Positions 28,651 through 38,214 are shown, numbered from the stretch's first letter. The stretch is DNA of 64,000 nt from Candidatus Competibacter sp. (GCA_029624815.1 JARSSH010000057.1:46511-110510); one strand, 5' to 3'. A program made the numbers and translations. Notes: generated by a model from the sequence alone, not told the origin.

Positions 28651-30105
28651 ATGCATGAGAAAACCATCGCCCAACTCAGCGCCGGCCTTGCCGCCGGCGA
28701 GTTCAGCAGCGAAGAGCTGACCCGTGCTTTCCTGGAGCGCGTGGAACGCTTCAATCCGCGGCTGAACGCCTTCATCACCGTCACCGCCGAAGCGGCGCTG
28801 GCCCGAGCCCGCGTCGCCGACCAACGCCGCCAACGGGGCGAGGCAGAGCCGCTGACCGGTATCCCCATCGCCCATAAAGACATTTTCTGCACCGACGGCG
28901 TGCGGACCTCCTGCGGCTCGCGCATGCTGGACCGCTTCGTTGCGCCCTACGACGCCACCGTGGTCGAAAAGCTGAGCGCCGCCGGCGCGGTGATGCTGGG
29001 CAAAACCAACATGGACGAGTTCGCCATGGGCTCGTCCAACGAAACCAGCTTCTACGGCCCGGTCCGCAATCCCTGGGATCTGGAGGCGGTGCCCGGCGGG
29101 TCTTCCGGCGGGTCCGCCGCCGCCGTGGCGGCGCGGCTCGCACCCGGCGCGACGGGCACCGACACCGGCGGCTCGATCCGCCAGCCGGCCGCGCTGTGCG
29201 GCATCACCGGCCTGAAGCCGACCTACGGCCGGGTCTCGCGCTGGGGGATGATCGCCTACGCCTCCAGCCTCGATCAGGGTGGACCGATGGCGCGCAGCGC
29301 CGAGGATTGCGCCCTGCTGCTGGGCGCGATGGCCGGTTTCGACCCGCGCGATTCCACCAGCGCCGACCGGCCGGTGCCCGATTACGCCGCCCTGCTCGAC
29401 CGGCCGCTGGACGGCTTGAGAATCGGTCTGCCGAAAGAATATTTCGGCGAGGGGCTGGACGGCGTGGTGGCCCAAGTGGTGGAAGAAGCCATTGCCGAAT
29501 ATCGGAAACTGGGCGCGGAGACGATCGAGATCAGCCTGCCCAACAGCCGGCTGGCGATTCCCGCCTATTACGTGATCGCCCCGGCGGAATGCTCCTCCAA
29601 CCTGGCGCGTTTCGACGGGGTACGCTACGGCCACCGCTGCGAGAATCCCAAGGATTTGCTGGATCTGTATACCCGCTCGCGCGGCGAAGGCTTCGGCGCC
29701 GAGGTCACCCGCCGCATCCTGGTCGGCACGTTCGCGCTGTCGGCCGGCTACTACGACGCCTACTATCTGAAAGCGCAGCAAATCCGCCGGCTGATCAGCG
29801 ACGATTTCCAGCGGGCCTTCGAACGGGTGGACGTGATCGCCGGGCCGACCTCGCCGACCGTGGCCTTCAGGCTGGGCGAGAAGGCGGACGATCCGATCAC
29901 CATGTACCTGTCGGACATTTACACCATCGCGGTGAACCTGGCCGGCCTGCCGGGACTGTCGCTGCCGGTGGGCTTCGCCGCCGGTCTGCCGGTGGGCCTG
30001 CAACTCATCGGCGACTACTTCGCCGAAGACCGGCTGCTCAATGTGGCGCACCGCTATCAGCAAGTCGCCGATTGGCACCTGCGCGCGCCCGCCGCCTTCG
30101 CCTGA
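28651..30105 (+). CDS. gatA: Asp/Glu-tRNA amidotransferase subunit A (amidase)
   Basis: 484 residues, amidase-signature family. It hydrolyses glutamine and passes ammonia to GatB. The Ser-cisSer-Lys triad regions are visible: [10 protein letters not shown] (Lys76), [14 protein letters not shown] and [14 protein letters not shown] with [16 protein letters not shown] at 28651; the Shine-Dalgarno is weak. The coding sequence is intact and of normal length. gatB follows after 25 nt. Confidence 0.97.
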   Translation: MHEKTIAQLSAGLAAGEFSSEELTRAFLERVERFNPRLNAFITVTAEAALARARVADQRRQRGEAEPLTGIPIAHKDIFCTDGVRTSCGSRMLDRFVAPYDATVVEKLSAAGAVMLGKTNMDEFAMGSSNETSFYGPVRNPWDLEAVPGGSSGGSAAAVAARLAPGATGTDTGGSIRQPAALCGITGLKPTYGRVSRWGMIAYASSLDQGGPMARSAEDCALLLGAMAGFDPRDSTSADRPVPDYAALLDRPLDGLRIGLPKEYFGEGLDGVVAQVVEEAIAEYRKLGAETIEISLPNSRLAIPAYYVIAPAECSSNLARFDGVRYGHRCENPKDLLDLYTRSRGEGFGAEVTRRILVGTFALSAGYYDAYYLKAQQIRRLISDDFQRAFERVDVIAGPTSPTVAFRLGEKADDPITMYLSDIYTIAVNLAGLPGLSLPVGFAAGLPVGLQLIGDYFAEDRLLNVAHRYQQVADWHLRAPAAFA

Positions 30106-30130
30106 CGTTCAATTTGCAAGGTTTCGATTT

Positions 30131-31567
30131 ATGGAATGGGAAACTGTGATCGGGCTGGAAATCCACGCCCAGCTCGCCACCAAGAGCAAGATCTTTTCCG
30201 GGGCCTCCACCGCCTATGGCGCCGCGCCCAACACTCAGGCTTGCGCCATCGATCTCGGCCTGCCGGGGGTGTTGCCGGTGCTGAACCGGGACGCGGTGCG
30301 CATGGCGGCCATGCTCGGGCTGGCCATCGGCGCCGAAGTGGCCCGCCGCTCGGTGTTCGCTCGCAAGAATTACTTTTATCCCGACTTGCCGAAGGGCTAT
30401 CAGATCAGCCAGTACGAATTGCCGGTGGTCGGGAAAGGCCAATTGACCATCGACCTGGACGACGGCTCCAGCAAGGTGATCGGTATCACCCGCGCTCATC
30501 TGGAGGAAGACGCCGGCAAGTCGTTGCACGAGGATTTTCACGGTCGGTCCGGGATCGACCTGAACCGCGCCGGGACGCCGCTGTTGGAAATCGTCTCCGA
30601 GCCGGACATGCGTTCGGCCAAGGAAGCGGTGGCGTACATGAAAAAACTGCACCAACTGGTGGTGTATCTCGGCATCTGCGACGGCAACATGCAGGAAGGC
30701 TCGTTCCGCTGCGACGCCAACGTGTCGGTGCGGCCCAAAGGCGACCCGAAGTTCGGCACCCGCGCCGAGATCAAGAACCTCAATTCCTTCCGCTTCGTCG
30801 AACGGGCGATCGAGTTCGAGATCGAGCGGCAGATCGACCTGATCGAATCCGGCGGCAAGGTGGTACAGGAAACCCGGCTGTACGACCCGGACCAGGGCGA
30901 AACCCGTTCCATGCGCGGCAAGGAGGAAGCCAACGATTACCGCTACTTCCCCGATCCCGACCTGTTGCCGCTGGTGCTGGACGACGCGTTCATCGATGCC
31001 GCCCGCGCCGCCTTGCCGGAGCTGCCGGATGTCAAGAAACAGCGGTTCACGGAACAGTACGGCCTGTCCGCCTACGACGCCGGCGTGCTCACCACCAGCC
31101 GCGCACTGGCCAACCACTACGAAGCGACGGTCGCGGCGCTGGGCGGCGAACCGAAGCTATGCGCCAACTGGGTGATGGGCGATTTCTCGGCGTTTCTGAA
31201 CAAGGACAACCGGGACATCGCCAACAGTCCGGTCGATGCCGCGCAACTGGCTGGCCTGCTGCGGCGGCTTCAGGACCGCACCATTTCCGGCAAGATCGCC
31301 AAGGAAGTGTTCGAGGCGATGTGGGCCGGCGAAGGCGATGCCGACGCCATCATCGAAAAGCGTGGGCTGCGGCAGATCACCGATACCTCCGCCATTGAAA
31401 AAGTGATCGACGACGCGATCGCCGCCAATCCCGATCAGCTCGCCCAATACCGCGCCGGTAAGGACAAGCTGTTCGGCTTCTTCGTCGGCCAGGTGATGAA
31501 ACTGTCCAAGGGCAAGGCCAATCCGCAGCAGGTGAATGACTTGCTGATGGAGAAGTTGAAAGGCTGA
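30131..31567 (+). CDS. gatB: Asp/Glu-tRNA amidotransferase subunit B
   Basis: 478 residues. Kinase and amidotransferase subunit: it phosphorylates and amidates tRNA-bound Glu or Asp. It begins [20 protein letters not shown]; other hallmarks are [23 protein letters not shown] text split here as [54 protein letters not shown] and a C-terminal YqeY/tail domain ending [19 protein letters not shown] at 30131 matches the family start. Confidence 0.97.
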   Translation: MEWETVIGLEIHAQLATKSKIFSGASTAYGAAPNTQACAIDLGLPGVLPVLNRDAVRMAAMLGLAIGAEVARRSVFARKNYFYPDLPKGYQISQYELPVVGKGQLTIDLDDGSSKVIGITRAHLEEDAGKSLHEDFHGRSGIDLNRAGTPLLEIVSEPDMRSAKEAVAYMKKLHQLVVYLGICDGNMQEGSFRCDANVSVRPKGDPKFGTRAEIKNLNSFRFVERAIEFEIERQIDLIESGGKVVQETRLYDPDQGETRSMRGKEEANDYRYFPDPDLLPLVLDDAFIDAARAALPELPDVKKQRFTEQYGLSAYDAGVLTTSRALANHYEATVAALGGEPKLCANWVMGDFSAFLNKDNRDIANSPVDAAQLAGLLRRLQDRTISGKIAKEVFEAMWAGEGDADAIIEKRGLRQITDTSAIEKVIDDAIAANPDQLAQYRAGKDKLFGFFVGQVMKLSKGKANPQQVNDLLMEKLKG

Positions 31568-31647
31568 TTTCCTGCTTCGCGAATCGATGAGGTGGAGTTC
31601 GTTTTTCAGGCCGCATGAGGTCGGTAAAAAGCGCAACACAACCTATG

Positions 31648-31930
31648 AAGGACTTACGCAAAACTCATTGTGTAAGGGGCGGATTCTTGAGTTGCGGTAA
31701 TGGTTCAATTTGGAATGCTTTGATGTTCCCGGTTGTGGCGATGCAAGAAGAGTTGGATGGCAAGTTCGTGCATCTTGGGGCCTTTGGACAACGAAAGGCG
31801 CTTGTGCACGAGCCGCTCCAGGCGCTGGCGCAGAGTGTGGTTGAAGCGCTCGATGTGGGGTCGTAACGGTGCTCGCCCTTCTGGTGCGCAATCCCCTGAC
31901 TTGATGACTCACGACCGCCCACACTCCGAG
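31648..31930 (-). mobile_element. IS1-family insertion sequence remnant
   Basis: The 532-bp gap after gatB contains one end of an insertion sequence: GGACTTACGCAAAACTCATTG (written here as GGACTTACGCAAAA and CTCATTG) at about 31651-31671, followed inward by the 3' end of a transposase gene on the minus strand. The other end and the N-terminal two thirds of the transposase are not found. The rest of the gap (31568-31647 and 31931-32099) shows no gene. Confidence 0.6.
31705..31915 (-). pseudogene. IS1-family transposase, C-terminal fragment
   Basis: On the minus strand a frame ending at 31705 reads IERFNHTLRQRLERLVHKRL, then SLSKGPKMHELAIQLFLHRHN. This is the typical C-terminus of IS1-family transposases (catalytic DDE domain end with the terminal Glu in IERFN). 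Upstream of it the frame becomes unlike the family and there is no start or N-terminal half. It is a dead relic with no function of its own. Confidence 0.65.
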
Positions 31931-32099
31931 GGTGGATCACGGAAAACGCGAGAACGAGCACGTTGCATTAACCGATTGAAGAAGATCGGCAAGCGTGCGG
32001 GCATCACGGAACGGCTGGCGGGAACGCCGGGTGGCTGGAGGATCATCGGTTTGGGTTATCCTTTCCCGATGTCCGACTCAAACGGAAGGAAGAACCGCC

Positions 32100-32507
32100 A
32101 TGCTGACCCAATCCCTGTCCGGTCTGCCCTCGTTCCTGCTCTATTTCGCCACCGCCATCGGCTTGCTGGCGCTGTTTCTGACGGTGTACGTCTTCATCAC
32201 TCCCTACCGCGAAATCGTCCTGATCCGCGAGGGCAACGCTGCGGCGGCGGCCAGTCTCGGCGGCGCCGTGCTTGGTTTCGTGCTGCCGCTGGCCAGCGCC
32301 ATCGCCCACAGCGTCAGCCTGCCCGACATGGCGGTCTGGGGGCTGATCGCGCTGGTCATTCAGGTGCTGGTCTATCTGGTGGCGCGATTCCTGCTCTTGC
32401 CTGAACTCGGCCGCGACATTCCCGCCGGACGGATCGCCACCGGCGTCTTTCTCGGCGCGCTATCGGTCGCCATCGGCATCCTCAACGCCGCCTGCATGAG
32501 CTACTGA
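32100..32507 (+). CDS. DUF350 (YjfL-like) membrane protein
   Basis: 135 residues with four hydrophobic segments, typical of DUF350/UPF0719 proteins. It starts MLTQSLSGLPSFLLYFATAIG and has ITPYREIVLIREGNAAAAAS and LGGAVLGFVLPLASAI, the internal-repeat pattern of the family. Function unknown; in other genomes it occurs with membrane-stress genes. AAGGAAG 9 nt upstream supports ATG 32100. It is convergent with the Ser/Thr kinase gene, 13 nt apart. Confidence 0.85.
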   Translation: MLTQSLSGLPSFLLYFATAIGLLALFLTVYVFITPYREIVLIREGNAAAAASLGGAVLGFVLPLASAIAHSVSLPDMAVWGLIALVIQVLVYLVARFLLLPELGRDIPAGRIATGVFLGALSVAIGILNAACMSY

Positions 32508-32520
32508 TCCGACGGCGCGG

Positions 32521-33573
32521 CTAACCCGACGACGCCGTAACCGCGGAGATCGCGGTCGAGATCTCGGGCCAGAACCAATAGGCCAGCAGTGCCGCCAGTC
32601 CGGCCAGCAATCCGGCCACAACCCAGGGCAGCGCCCGTCGCCACGACAACAGAAGGGCGGCCGGAACCTCGACGCTGGCCACCTCGGGGGCGGGTTTGAC
32701 CGCCTCCTTGCGGCGGGACGAGCGCGGCACGATCACGGTTTGATCGGCAGCCGCGTCCCGCGCCGCCGCTACCCTCCCGGCAGCCGCGTCCTGCACCGCC
32801 GCCACCAACTCCTCGGCGTTGGCGAATCGATCCCCCGGCTCCTTGGCCAACATCCGCTTGAGGGCCGGCTGAAAGCGGTCGAGCGATTCCGGCAGGATCG
32901 GCACCGGCTCCTTGACATGCTTCAGCGCGATATCAAAGGCATCGGAGCCCTGGAACGGCCGGGTTCCGGTCAGCATCTCGAAAAACACCACCCCCAGGCT
33001 ATACAAATCGCTGCGCGCGTCCGTCGGCTTGGCCAGCGCCTGTTCCGGACTCATGTAATTGGGCGTGCCGAGCCGCCAGCCAGCGGCGGTCAACTGCGTT
33101 TTGTCGAGCGTGTTCTTGGCGATGCCGAAATCCGACAACAGCGCCGTGTTCGGATTGCGGAACAGGATGTTGGCCGGCTTGATGTCACGATGGATGCAAT
33201 GCTGCTGGTGCGCCTGACCGAGCGCCCGGGCGATCTGGCACAGAATCGTCACTGCCTGGTCCGGCGTCAGCCCCGCCTTGATCCGCTCCTTGAGCGTGCC
33301 GCCCTCCAGGTATTCCATCGCGATGTAGTACACGTCGTCCTGATTGCCGGCGTCAAAGATGGTGACGATATGCGGGTGGCCGAGCTTGCCGATGGTGCGG
33401 GCTTCCTTGATGAAGCGTTTGCTGAAAATGGGGTCGCTGGCCAGGCCGGGGGACAGCACCTTGATGGCCACGCGGCGGCCCAGCGATTCCTGGAGCGCCA
33501 GATAGACGGTGGACATCGCACCCTTGCCGATGCTTTTTTCGAATTGATAGCCGGGTATCTGGGGCATTTCCAT
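32521..33573 (-). CDS. membrane-anchored Ser/Thr protein kinase (PknB-like)
   Basis: 350 residues. Hanks-type kinase domain (residues ~6-270): glycine loop SIGKGAMSTVYLA, invariant Lys in RVAIKVLSPG, catalytic loop CIHRDIKPANILF, DFGIAKN, activation segment and APE-equivalent GTPNYMSPEQAL. After a Ala/Lys/Pro linker a single membrane helix (ALPWVVAGLLAGLAALLAYWFW) near the C-terminus leaves almost no extracellular sensor domain. ATG at 33573 (or 33567) chosen because the domain starts at once; the open frame continues far upstream only because it is antisense to a GC-rich gene. Divergent from the vWA lipoprotein gene, which may be functionally linked. Confidence 0.92.
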   Translation of the reverse strand: MEMPQIPGYQFEKSIGKGAMSTVYLALQESLGRRVAIKVLSPGLASDPIFSKRFIKEARTIGKLGHPHIVTIFDAGNQDDVYYIAMEYLEGGTLKERIKAGLTPDQAVTILCQIARALGQAHQQHCIHRDIKPANILFRNPNTALLSDFGIAKNTLDKTQLTAAGWRLGTPNYMSPEQALAKPTDARSDLYSLGVVFFEMLTGTRPFQGSDAFDIALKHVKEPVPILPESLDRFQPALKRMLAKEPGDRFANAEELVAAVQDAAAGRVAAARDAAADQTVIVPRSSRRKEAVKPAPEVASVEVPAALLLSWRRALPWVVAGLLAGLAALLAYWFWPEISTAISAVTASSG

Positions 33574-33744
33574 GGGGGTTGCGCTACCTTGCGGACATTC
33601 CAAAGCGGAATGGAAAAATAATGGGACAGGTCGGCGCAAACGGCAAGCGGCGACCACGCTTTCGGGCGCGAACCCCGGTTTTAACCCCGTTATGCCGCCG
33701 CGAGCGTTTACAGCAGTGCAACCCCAACTTCCGAGGAAAACGCC

Positions 33745-35574
33745 ATGAACCCGTCGTTGCCGCTTTACGCCCTGCTGGCCGCTGTCCTGCTCGCTGGCTG
33801 TTCGCCCGCCGCGCCACCGCAAGAAGCGGCCGAGTCCAAGCAACCGGTTGCCGCCGGCCCATCGTCCCCGCGGGTCGTCCAATCCGTGGTGGACCAGGTC
33901 GCCACCGTGCCGGCCGCCACCGCACCGTCCGGCCAGGAAGCCGAGCGGTTGGCTCCCGCGCCGTCGCCATCGCCGCCAGTCGGCCCGGCGCCGGCAGAGG
34001 CCGAATTTCGCGCACAGTCGCCCGCCGCAAGGCCGAGGGCCGAGGGTTTCGCCGAGGAGGCCCGCATAGCCGGCCGTCGGGACACGAACGAGTTGCACGC
34101 GTTGCGCGCGCCCAGCGAACCGACCGATCGCGAGAAATACGCCCAGATCGAGGATAATCCGGTCAAGCGCGCCGCCGAGCAGCCGGTGTCCACCTTCAGC
34201 ATCGACGTCGATACCGGCGCCTACGCCAACGTCCGCCGCTTCCTCAAGGCCGGCCGCTTGCCGCCGCGCGACGCGGTGCGGGTCGAGGAACTGATCAACT
34301 ACTTCGATTACGACTATCCGCCGCCGGACGATCGCGAACCGCCGTTCCGGGTCAATACCGAATTGGCCCCGACACCCTGGAATTCGCAAACCCTGCTGCT
34401 GGCGGTCGGCATCAAGGGCTACGAATTGCCGAGAACCCAGTTGCCGCCGGCCAACCTGGTGTTTCTGATCGACGTGTCCGGCTCGATGAATTCGGCGGAC
34501 AAGATCGGCCTGCTCAAACCGGCGCTGAAGCTGCTGGTCCGGCAACTGCGGCCCAAGGACAAGGTGGCGATCGCGGTCTACGCCGGCGCGGCCGGCATGG
34601 TGCTGGAACCCACACCCGGCAATCAAAAGGCGAAGATCGAGGCGGCGCTGGACCAACTCGCCGCCGGCGGTTCCACCAATGGCGGCGCGGGCATTCGACT
34701 GGCCTACAATCTGGCCCGACAGGGCTTCGTCGAGGGCGGCGTCAACCGGGTGATCCTGGCCACCGACGGCGACTTCAATGTCGGCACGGTCAATTTCCAG
34801 GCGCTGAAGGATCTGGTGGAAACTCAGCGCAAGAGTGGCATTGCGCTCACTACGCTGGGTTTCGGCGCCGGCAACTACAACGACCGGCTGATGGAGCAAC
34901 TGGCCGACGCCGGCAACGGCAATCACGCCTACATCGACACTCTCCAAGAGGCCAACAAGGTGCTGGTCGAGCAGATGAGCGCGACCCTGCTGACCATCGC
35001 CAAGGACGTGAAAATCCAGATCGAGTTCAATCCGGCGCTGGTCGAGGAATACCGCCTGATCGGCTACGAGAATCGCATCCTGCGCCGCGAGGATTTCAAC
35101 AACGACGCGGTGGACGCCGGCGACATCGGCGCCGGGCACACGGTCACCGCGTTGTACGAAATCGCCCTGAAGGGTAGCGGCGGTAGTCTGAGCGATCCGT
35201 TGCGCTACGGTCGGCCGGCGGCGGACAATGCTCCGCACGGCGACGAAATCGCTTTTCTGCGCCTACGCTACAAGCAGCCGGACGGCGAGGTCAGCCGCTT
35301 GCTGGAACAGCCGATCCGTCGCGGACAGGCGGTCGGGGACTGGCGGGAAACCAGCGAGCGTTTCCGTTTCGCGGCGGCGGTGGCCGGTTTCGGTCAGGTG
35401 CTGCGCGGCGGGCGCCATACCGGCGATTTTGGTTACGACGAGGTGCTGGCGCTGGCCCGCGCCGCGCGGGGAAGCGATCCTCACGGTTACCGGGGCGAAT
35501 TTCTGACCCTGGCCGGGTTGGCGCGCTCGCTCGATCCCGGTCAGGGTGGGGAGCAGGGCCAGGCGATCCGCTGA
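33745..35574 (+). CDS. von Willebrand factor A-domain lipoprotein (YfbK-like, DUF3520)
   Basis: 609 residues. Lipobox LLAGC (Cys19), a low-complexity Ala/Pro linker (~20-115), a YfbK-type N-terminal region (FSIDVDTGAYANVRRFLKAG and EELINYFDYDYP), a vWA domain (~230-400) with an intact MIDAS motif DVSGSMNS and ATDGDFNVG, and a C-terminal DUF3520-like part. Proteins of this type face the periplasm and are of unknown role. GAGG 9 nt before ATG 33745. An ECF sigma gene follows; the vWA-sigma-partner order suggests an envelope-stress unit. Confidence 0.9.
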   Translation: MNPSLPLYALLAAVLLAGCSPAAPPQEAAESKQPVAAGPSSPRVVQSVVDQVATVPAATAPSGQEAERLAPAPSPSPPVGPAPAEAEFRAQSPAARPRAEGFAEEARIAGRRDTNELHALRAPSEPTDREKYAQIEDNPVKRAAEQPVSTFSIDVDTGAYANVRRFLKAGRLPPRDAVRVEELINYFDYDYPPPDDREPPFRVNTELAPTPWNSQTLLLAVGIKGYELPRTQLPPANLVFLIDVSGSMNSADKIGLLKPALKLLVRQLRPKDKVAIAVYAGAAGMVLEPTPGNQKAKIEAALDQLAAGGSTNGGAGIRLAYNLARQGFVEGGVNRVILATDGDFNVGTVNFQALKDLVETQRKSGIALTTLGFGAGNYNDRLMEQLADAGNGNHAYIDTLQEANKVLVEQMSATLLTIAKDVKIQIEFNPALVEEYRLIGYENRILRREDFNNDAVDAGDIGAGHTVTALYEIALKGSGGSLSDPLRYGRPAADNAPHGDEIAFLRLRYKQPDGEVSRLLEQPIRRGQAVGDWRETSERFRFAAAVAGFGQVLRGGRHTGDFGYDEVLALARAARGSDPHGYRGEFLTLAGLARSLDPGQGGEQGQAIR

Positions 35575-35577
35575 TTG

Positions 35578-35641
35578 GGTATCAGGGGACAAGGAACGGA
35601 TTTTTCCGGAATCTGGAATCTGATCCTCGTTCCCTGATACC
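35578..35641 (+). repeat. inverted repeat between vWA gene and ECF sigma gene
   Basis: GGTATCAGGG at 35578-35587 pairs with CCCTGATACC at 35632-35641 (10 bp perfect); the inner GGAACGGA / TCCTCGTTCC extends the stem. No T-run follows, so it is not a standard terminator. The right arm ends 8 nt before the sigma factor ATG, which itself lacks a Shine-Dalgarno sequence, so the hairpin could influence sigma factor translation. Confidence 0.55.
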
Positions 35642-35649
35642 TTGTTTCC

Positions 35650-36216
35650 ATGCGGACCGAAGACGATGCCGACGAAACCCTCATGCTGCGCTACCGGGAT
35701 GGCGATGCCGCCGCCTTCGCGCCGCTGTACGCTCGCCACAAGGGGCCGCTGTACCGCTATCTGCTGCGCCAGTGCGGCCGGCCGGCGTTGGCCGAGGAAC
35801 TGTTTCAGGATGTGTGGCTGAAGCTGATCGCCGCCCGGACCGGCTACTCCGTGCAGGCCCGGTTCGCCACTTATCTATACCGGTTGGCCCACAACCGCCT
35901 GATCGATCACTACCGCGCCAGCCGCCGGGGCCTGCCGCTGTCCTACGGCGAGGATTGCCCGGAGTGGGTCGAAGCGCCGGCGCCGGCCGAAAACCAGCCG
36001 GAGGCGCAAGACGACCGTCGCCGCCAGGCCGAACGCCTGCTGGAATTGCTGGCCGAACTGCCCGAGGCCCAGCGCGAGGCCGTGCTGCTGAAGGAGGAAG
36101 CCGGATTGTCGCTGGAGGAAATCGCCCAAGCCACCGGAACTGGCCGGGAAACCGTCAAGAGTCGCCTGCGCTACGCCATGGCCCGCCTGCGACAGGGTTT
36201 GAGAGGTGCGCGATGA
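35650..36216 (+). CDS. ECF-type RNA polymerase sigma factor
   Basis: 188 residues. Region 2 (residues ~12-80) has FAPLYARHKGPLYRYLLRQ and DVWLKLI...ATYLYRLAHNRLIDHYR; region 4 (~125-180) has LPEAQREAVLLKEEAGLSLEE and IAQATGTGRETVKSRLRYAM. It should direct RNA polymerase to a small regulon, released by the membrane protein encoded next. The stop overlaps the following ATG (ATGA). No Shine-Dalgarno before ATG 35650. Confidence 0.94.
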   Translation: MRTEDDADETLMLRYRDGDAAAFAPLYARHKGPLYRYLLRQCGRPALAEELFQDVWLKLIAARTGYSVQARFATYLYRLAHNRLIDHYRASRRGLPLSYGEDCPEWVEAPAPAENQPEAQDDRRRQAERLLELLAELPEAQREAVLLKEEAGLSLEEIAQATGTGRETVKSRLRYAMARLRQGLRGAR

Positions 36217-36956
36217 ACGATCCACGCGATGCGGAATTCCACGACGTGGATCTGTCGGCCTTGTACCGGGCGACTCGCGATCCCGAGCCGCCGGCCTGGC
36301 TGGACCGGTACATCCTGACGGCCGCCAGCGACGCGCCGCAACCGTCCGCGCCGCCGGTCGCCCCACGCCCGCGGCGGCGGCGAACCCGGGTATGGGCGGC
36401 GCCGGCGGCGCTGGCGGCGACCGTGGTTCTGGCGGTGGGCCTCGTGCGGTTGGCGCGCGAGACCGGCGAATGGGCTCCGCCGCCGGAGAGCAAGGCGCTC
36501 CGTTCCCTGGCGGAATCCGCCGCCGAGGCGGATGCTGGCGCTGCGGGTCGCGCCCAGTCGCGCGTCGACGATCGCCCGCCGTCCGCCGCCGCTCCGCGAC
36601 CCGCCGTGTCCGCGGGCGAGGCGGTTCGGGTGGCGCCGCCATCGGCGTCCGCCCCGCCGGCCCTGCCGGCCGCGCCGCCGGAGGATCCGATGCGGCGCTC
36701 GATGCCGCTTCAGACCGCGCCGGCGGAGCAGGAACGACAACGGAATGGGTTCCAGGCCGCGCCGGCGGGCCGGCGGGCCGACGAGGACGGCGCATTACGG
36801 GAGCGGCAGGATCGCCGCTCGCCAGAGGAATGGCTGGCGGCCATCGCCGAATTGCGGCGTCAGGGCCGGGCGACGGAGGCGGAGGCCAGTCTGGCGGAAT
36901 TTCGGCGACGCTATCCGGATTATCCGCTTCAGACCGCGCCGGAGCCGCCGCGATGA
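36213..36956 (+). CDS. putative membrane anti-sigma-like protein
   Basis: 247 residues. Cytoplasmic N-terminus with LSALYRATRDPEPPAWLDRYILTAA, then a basic stretch (RPRRRRTR), one membrane helix (VWAAPAALAATVVLAVGLV, residues ~66-84) and a long low-complexity Ala/Pro/Arg region, ending in a short helical repeat (PEEWLAAIAELRRQGRATEA). It lacks the zinc-binding HxxxCxxC of ZAS anti-sigmas. Its role as anti-sigma is inferred from the ATGA overlap with the sigma gene and its topology. It overlaps the next gene likewise. Confidence 0.72.
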   Translation: MNDPRDAEFHDVDLSALYRATRDPEPPAWLDRYILTAASDAPQPSAPPVAPRPRRRRTRVWAAPAALAATVVLAVGLVRLARETGEWAPPPESKALRSLAESAAEADAGAAGRAQSRVDDRPPSAAAPRPAVSAGEAVRVAPPSASAPPALPAAPPEDPMRRSMPLQTAPAEQERQRNGFQAAPAGRRADEDGALRERQDRRSPEEWLAAIAELRRQGRATEAEASLAEFRRRYPDYPLQTAPEPPR

Positions 36957-37561
36957 ATGGAGTCGCGCCTTCGCCGGCGGCAGTGGCGGCTTTGGAGGCG
37001 CGTTTGCTGGATCTGTTGGCCGCCCATCCCGCCGGACTGAGCGAGCACGAACTGTTGAAGAGACTGCGCGAAGACGATCCGTTGTTCGCGGGGTTCAGCG
37101 CCCGCGAACCGCTCAGCCTGTTTCGCGGCCACTACCTGCTGTTTCACGCGCTCTACCGGCTGCGGGAGCGCTTGACCCGCGAGCGGCGCGGCCGGCTGCG
37201 GGTGGATCCGCTGGGCATCGTTCTGGAGCCCGAACCGCTGTCTTGTGGCGAGGGCGGGACCGCGCTTGCGGCGGGCGAGCCCGATTTCGCGCGGTGCTAC
37301 GCCAACCTGGACCGGCTGGCGACAGCGACGGTCGCCGAAGCGAGCGAACTGCTGCGAAGCTTTCACGCCGCGCGCCGGCGGGACGGACGGCGAAGGGTGG
37401 CGCTGGCGGTTCTGGATCTACGGGATCCGGTCGATGCCGCGGCCATCAAGCGGCAATACCGGCGGCTAGCGATGCGTCACCATCCCGATCGAGGCGGCGA
37501 CGGCCGGCGGTTCGGCGAGATCAACGCGGCGCTGGCGGTGCTGGAAGAGGGTCTCGTCTGA
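36953..37561 (+). CDS. DnaJ-related protein with C-terminal J domain
   Basis: 202 residues. The N-terminal part (GLSEHELLKRLREDDPLF, LFRGHYLLFHALYRLRERL) matches the DNAJ_related domain of gammaproteobacteria; the C-terminus is a J domain (IKRQYRRLAMRHHPDRGGD) with the HPD motif that stimulates Hsp70 ATPase activity. The J domain is at the C-terminus, unlike DnaJ. ATG in ATGA overlaps the anti-sigma-like gene. Two Hsp70-family genes 1.2 and 6.5 kb away are possible partners (inference). Confidence 0.88.
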   Translation: MNGVAPSPAAVAALEARLLDLLAAHPAGLSEHELLKRLREDDPLFAGFSAREPLSLFRGHYLLFHALYRLRERLTRERRGRLRVDPLGIVLEPEPLSCGEGGTALAAGEPDFARCYANLDRLATATVAEASELLRSFHAARRRDGRRRVALAVLDLRDPVDAAAIKRQYRRLAMRHHPDRGGDGRRFGEINAALAVLEEGLV

Positions 37562-37625
37562 CGTGGTTTCACCGCTCGCGCCGCCATCGAAAATCGCCTG
37601 CAACGGGTTCGCCCAGGGCGGCCGG

Positions 37626-37991
37626 TTATTGGGATAAGTACTGGCCGATGGCCGCAAGCAGCGTCGCTTCTTCCACCGGTTTGACGACGTAGCTTTTGGC
37701 GCCTTGCCGCGCGCCCCAGATCCGGTCGGTTTCCTGATCCTTGGTGGTAACGATGATGATGGGGATATGGCTGGTGGAGGGATTCTTGGTGATCTGGCGA
37801 GTTGCCTGAAAACCGTTGATCCTCGGCATGACCACATCCATGAGCACGAGATCCGGTAGTTCCGCCTTGGCGACTTCGACGCCTTCCGCGCCGTCTTTGG
37901 CGGTCAGGATTTCGTGCCCATGTTTCTTGAGTATCTTGGAGAGACTCAGCGCCTGGGTGGGCGAATCGTCGACGATCAGTATGCGGGCCAT
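37626..37991 (-). CDS. pilH: CheY-like response regulator, PilH-type
   Basis: 121 residues, single receiver domain. ARILIVDDSPTQALSLSKIL holds the acidic pocket, LVLMDVVMPRINGFQATRQI the phospho-Asp (~52), VTTKDQETDRIWGARQGA and the invariant Lys in VVKPVEE. The IWGARQGA segment and overall text match PilH of type IV pilus chemotaxis. No pil or chp genes adjoin it here, so partner kinases must be elsewhere. Confidence 0.88.
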   Translation of the reverse strand: MARILIVDDSPTQALSLSKILKKHGHEILTAKDGAEGVEVAKAELPDLVLMDVVMPRINGFQATRQITKNPSTSHIPIIIVTTKDQETDRIWGARQGAKSYVVKPVEEATLLAAIGQYLSQ

Positions 37992-38110
37992 GCTGCCACT
38001 CCTGAGATAGTCTTGTGTATCGTCCGCACATCGCCGGTACAGCGTGGCGGTTAACCCGTTCCTGGGAAAATCCAGCGGATTATGCGCTATTCATCGATGT
38101 CATTATCATA

Positions 38111-38123
38111 AGCGAAATTCGCT
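38111..38123. promoter_or_regulatory. short inverted repeat between pilH and DUF2760 genes
   Basis: AGCGAA-A-TTCGCT, six-base perfect arms with one-base spacer, in the 223-nt divergent gap. Could be an operator for either gene; no regulator is identified. Prediction by eye only. Confidence 0.2.
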
Positions 38124-38214
38124 GGATTTGGAGATGGTCCTGTTGCGATCGGCCGTTCGCCGACGCGTTGTAGGATACCGAAACGACGGGTTCGATTCGT
38201 AGGAGCTTGTTTGC

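Noticed and set aside
33574..35238. Long open frame on the minus strand continuous with the Ser/Thr kinase
   Set aside because: It is antisense to the vWA lipoprotein gene, has Arg/Gly/Gln/His-rich composition typical of GC-rich shadows, and the kinase domain begins right at ATG 33573.
35577..35649. Rho-independent terminator after the vWA gene
   Set aside because: The stem-loop has no downstream T-run and ends against the sigma factor start.
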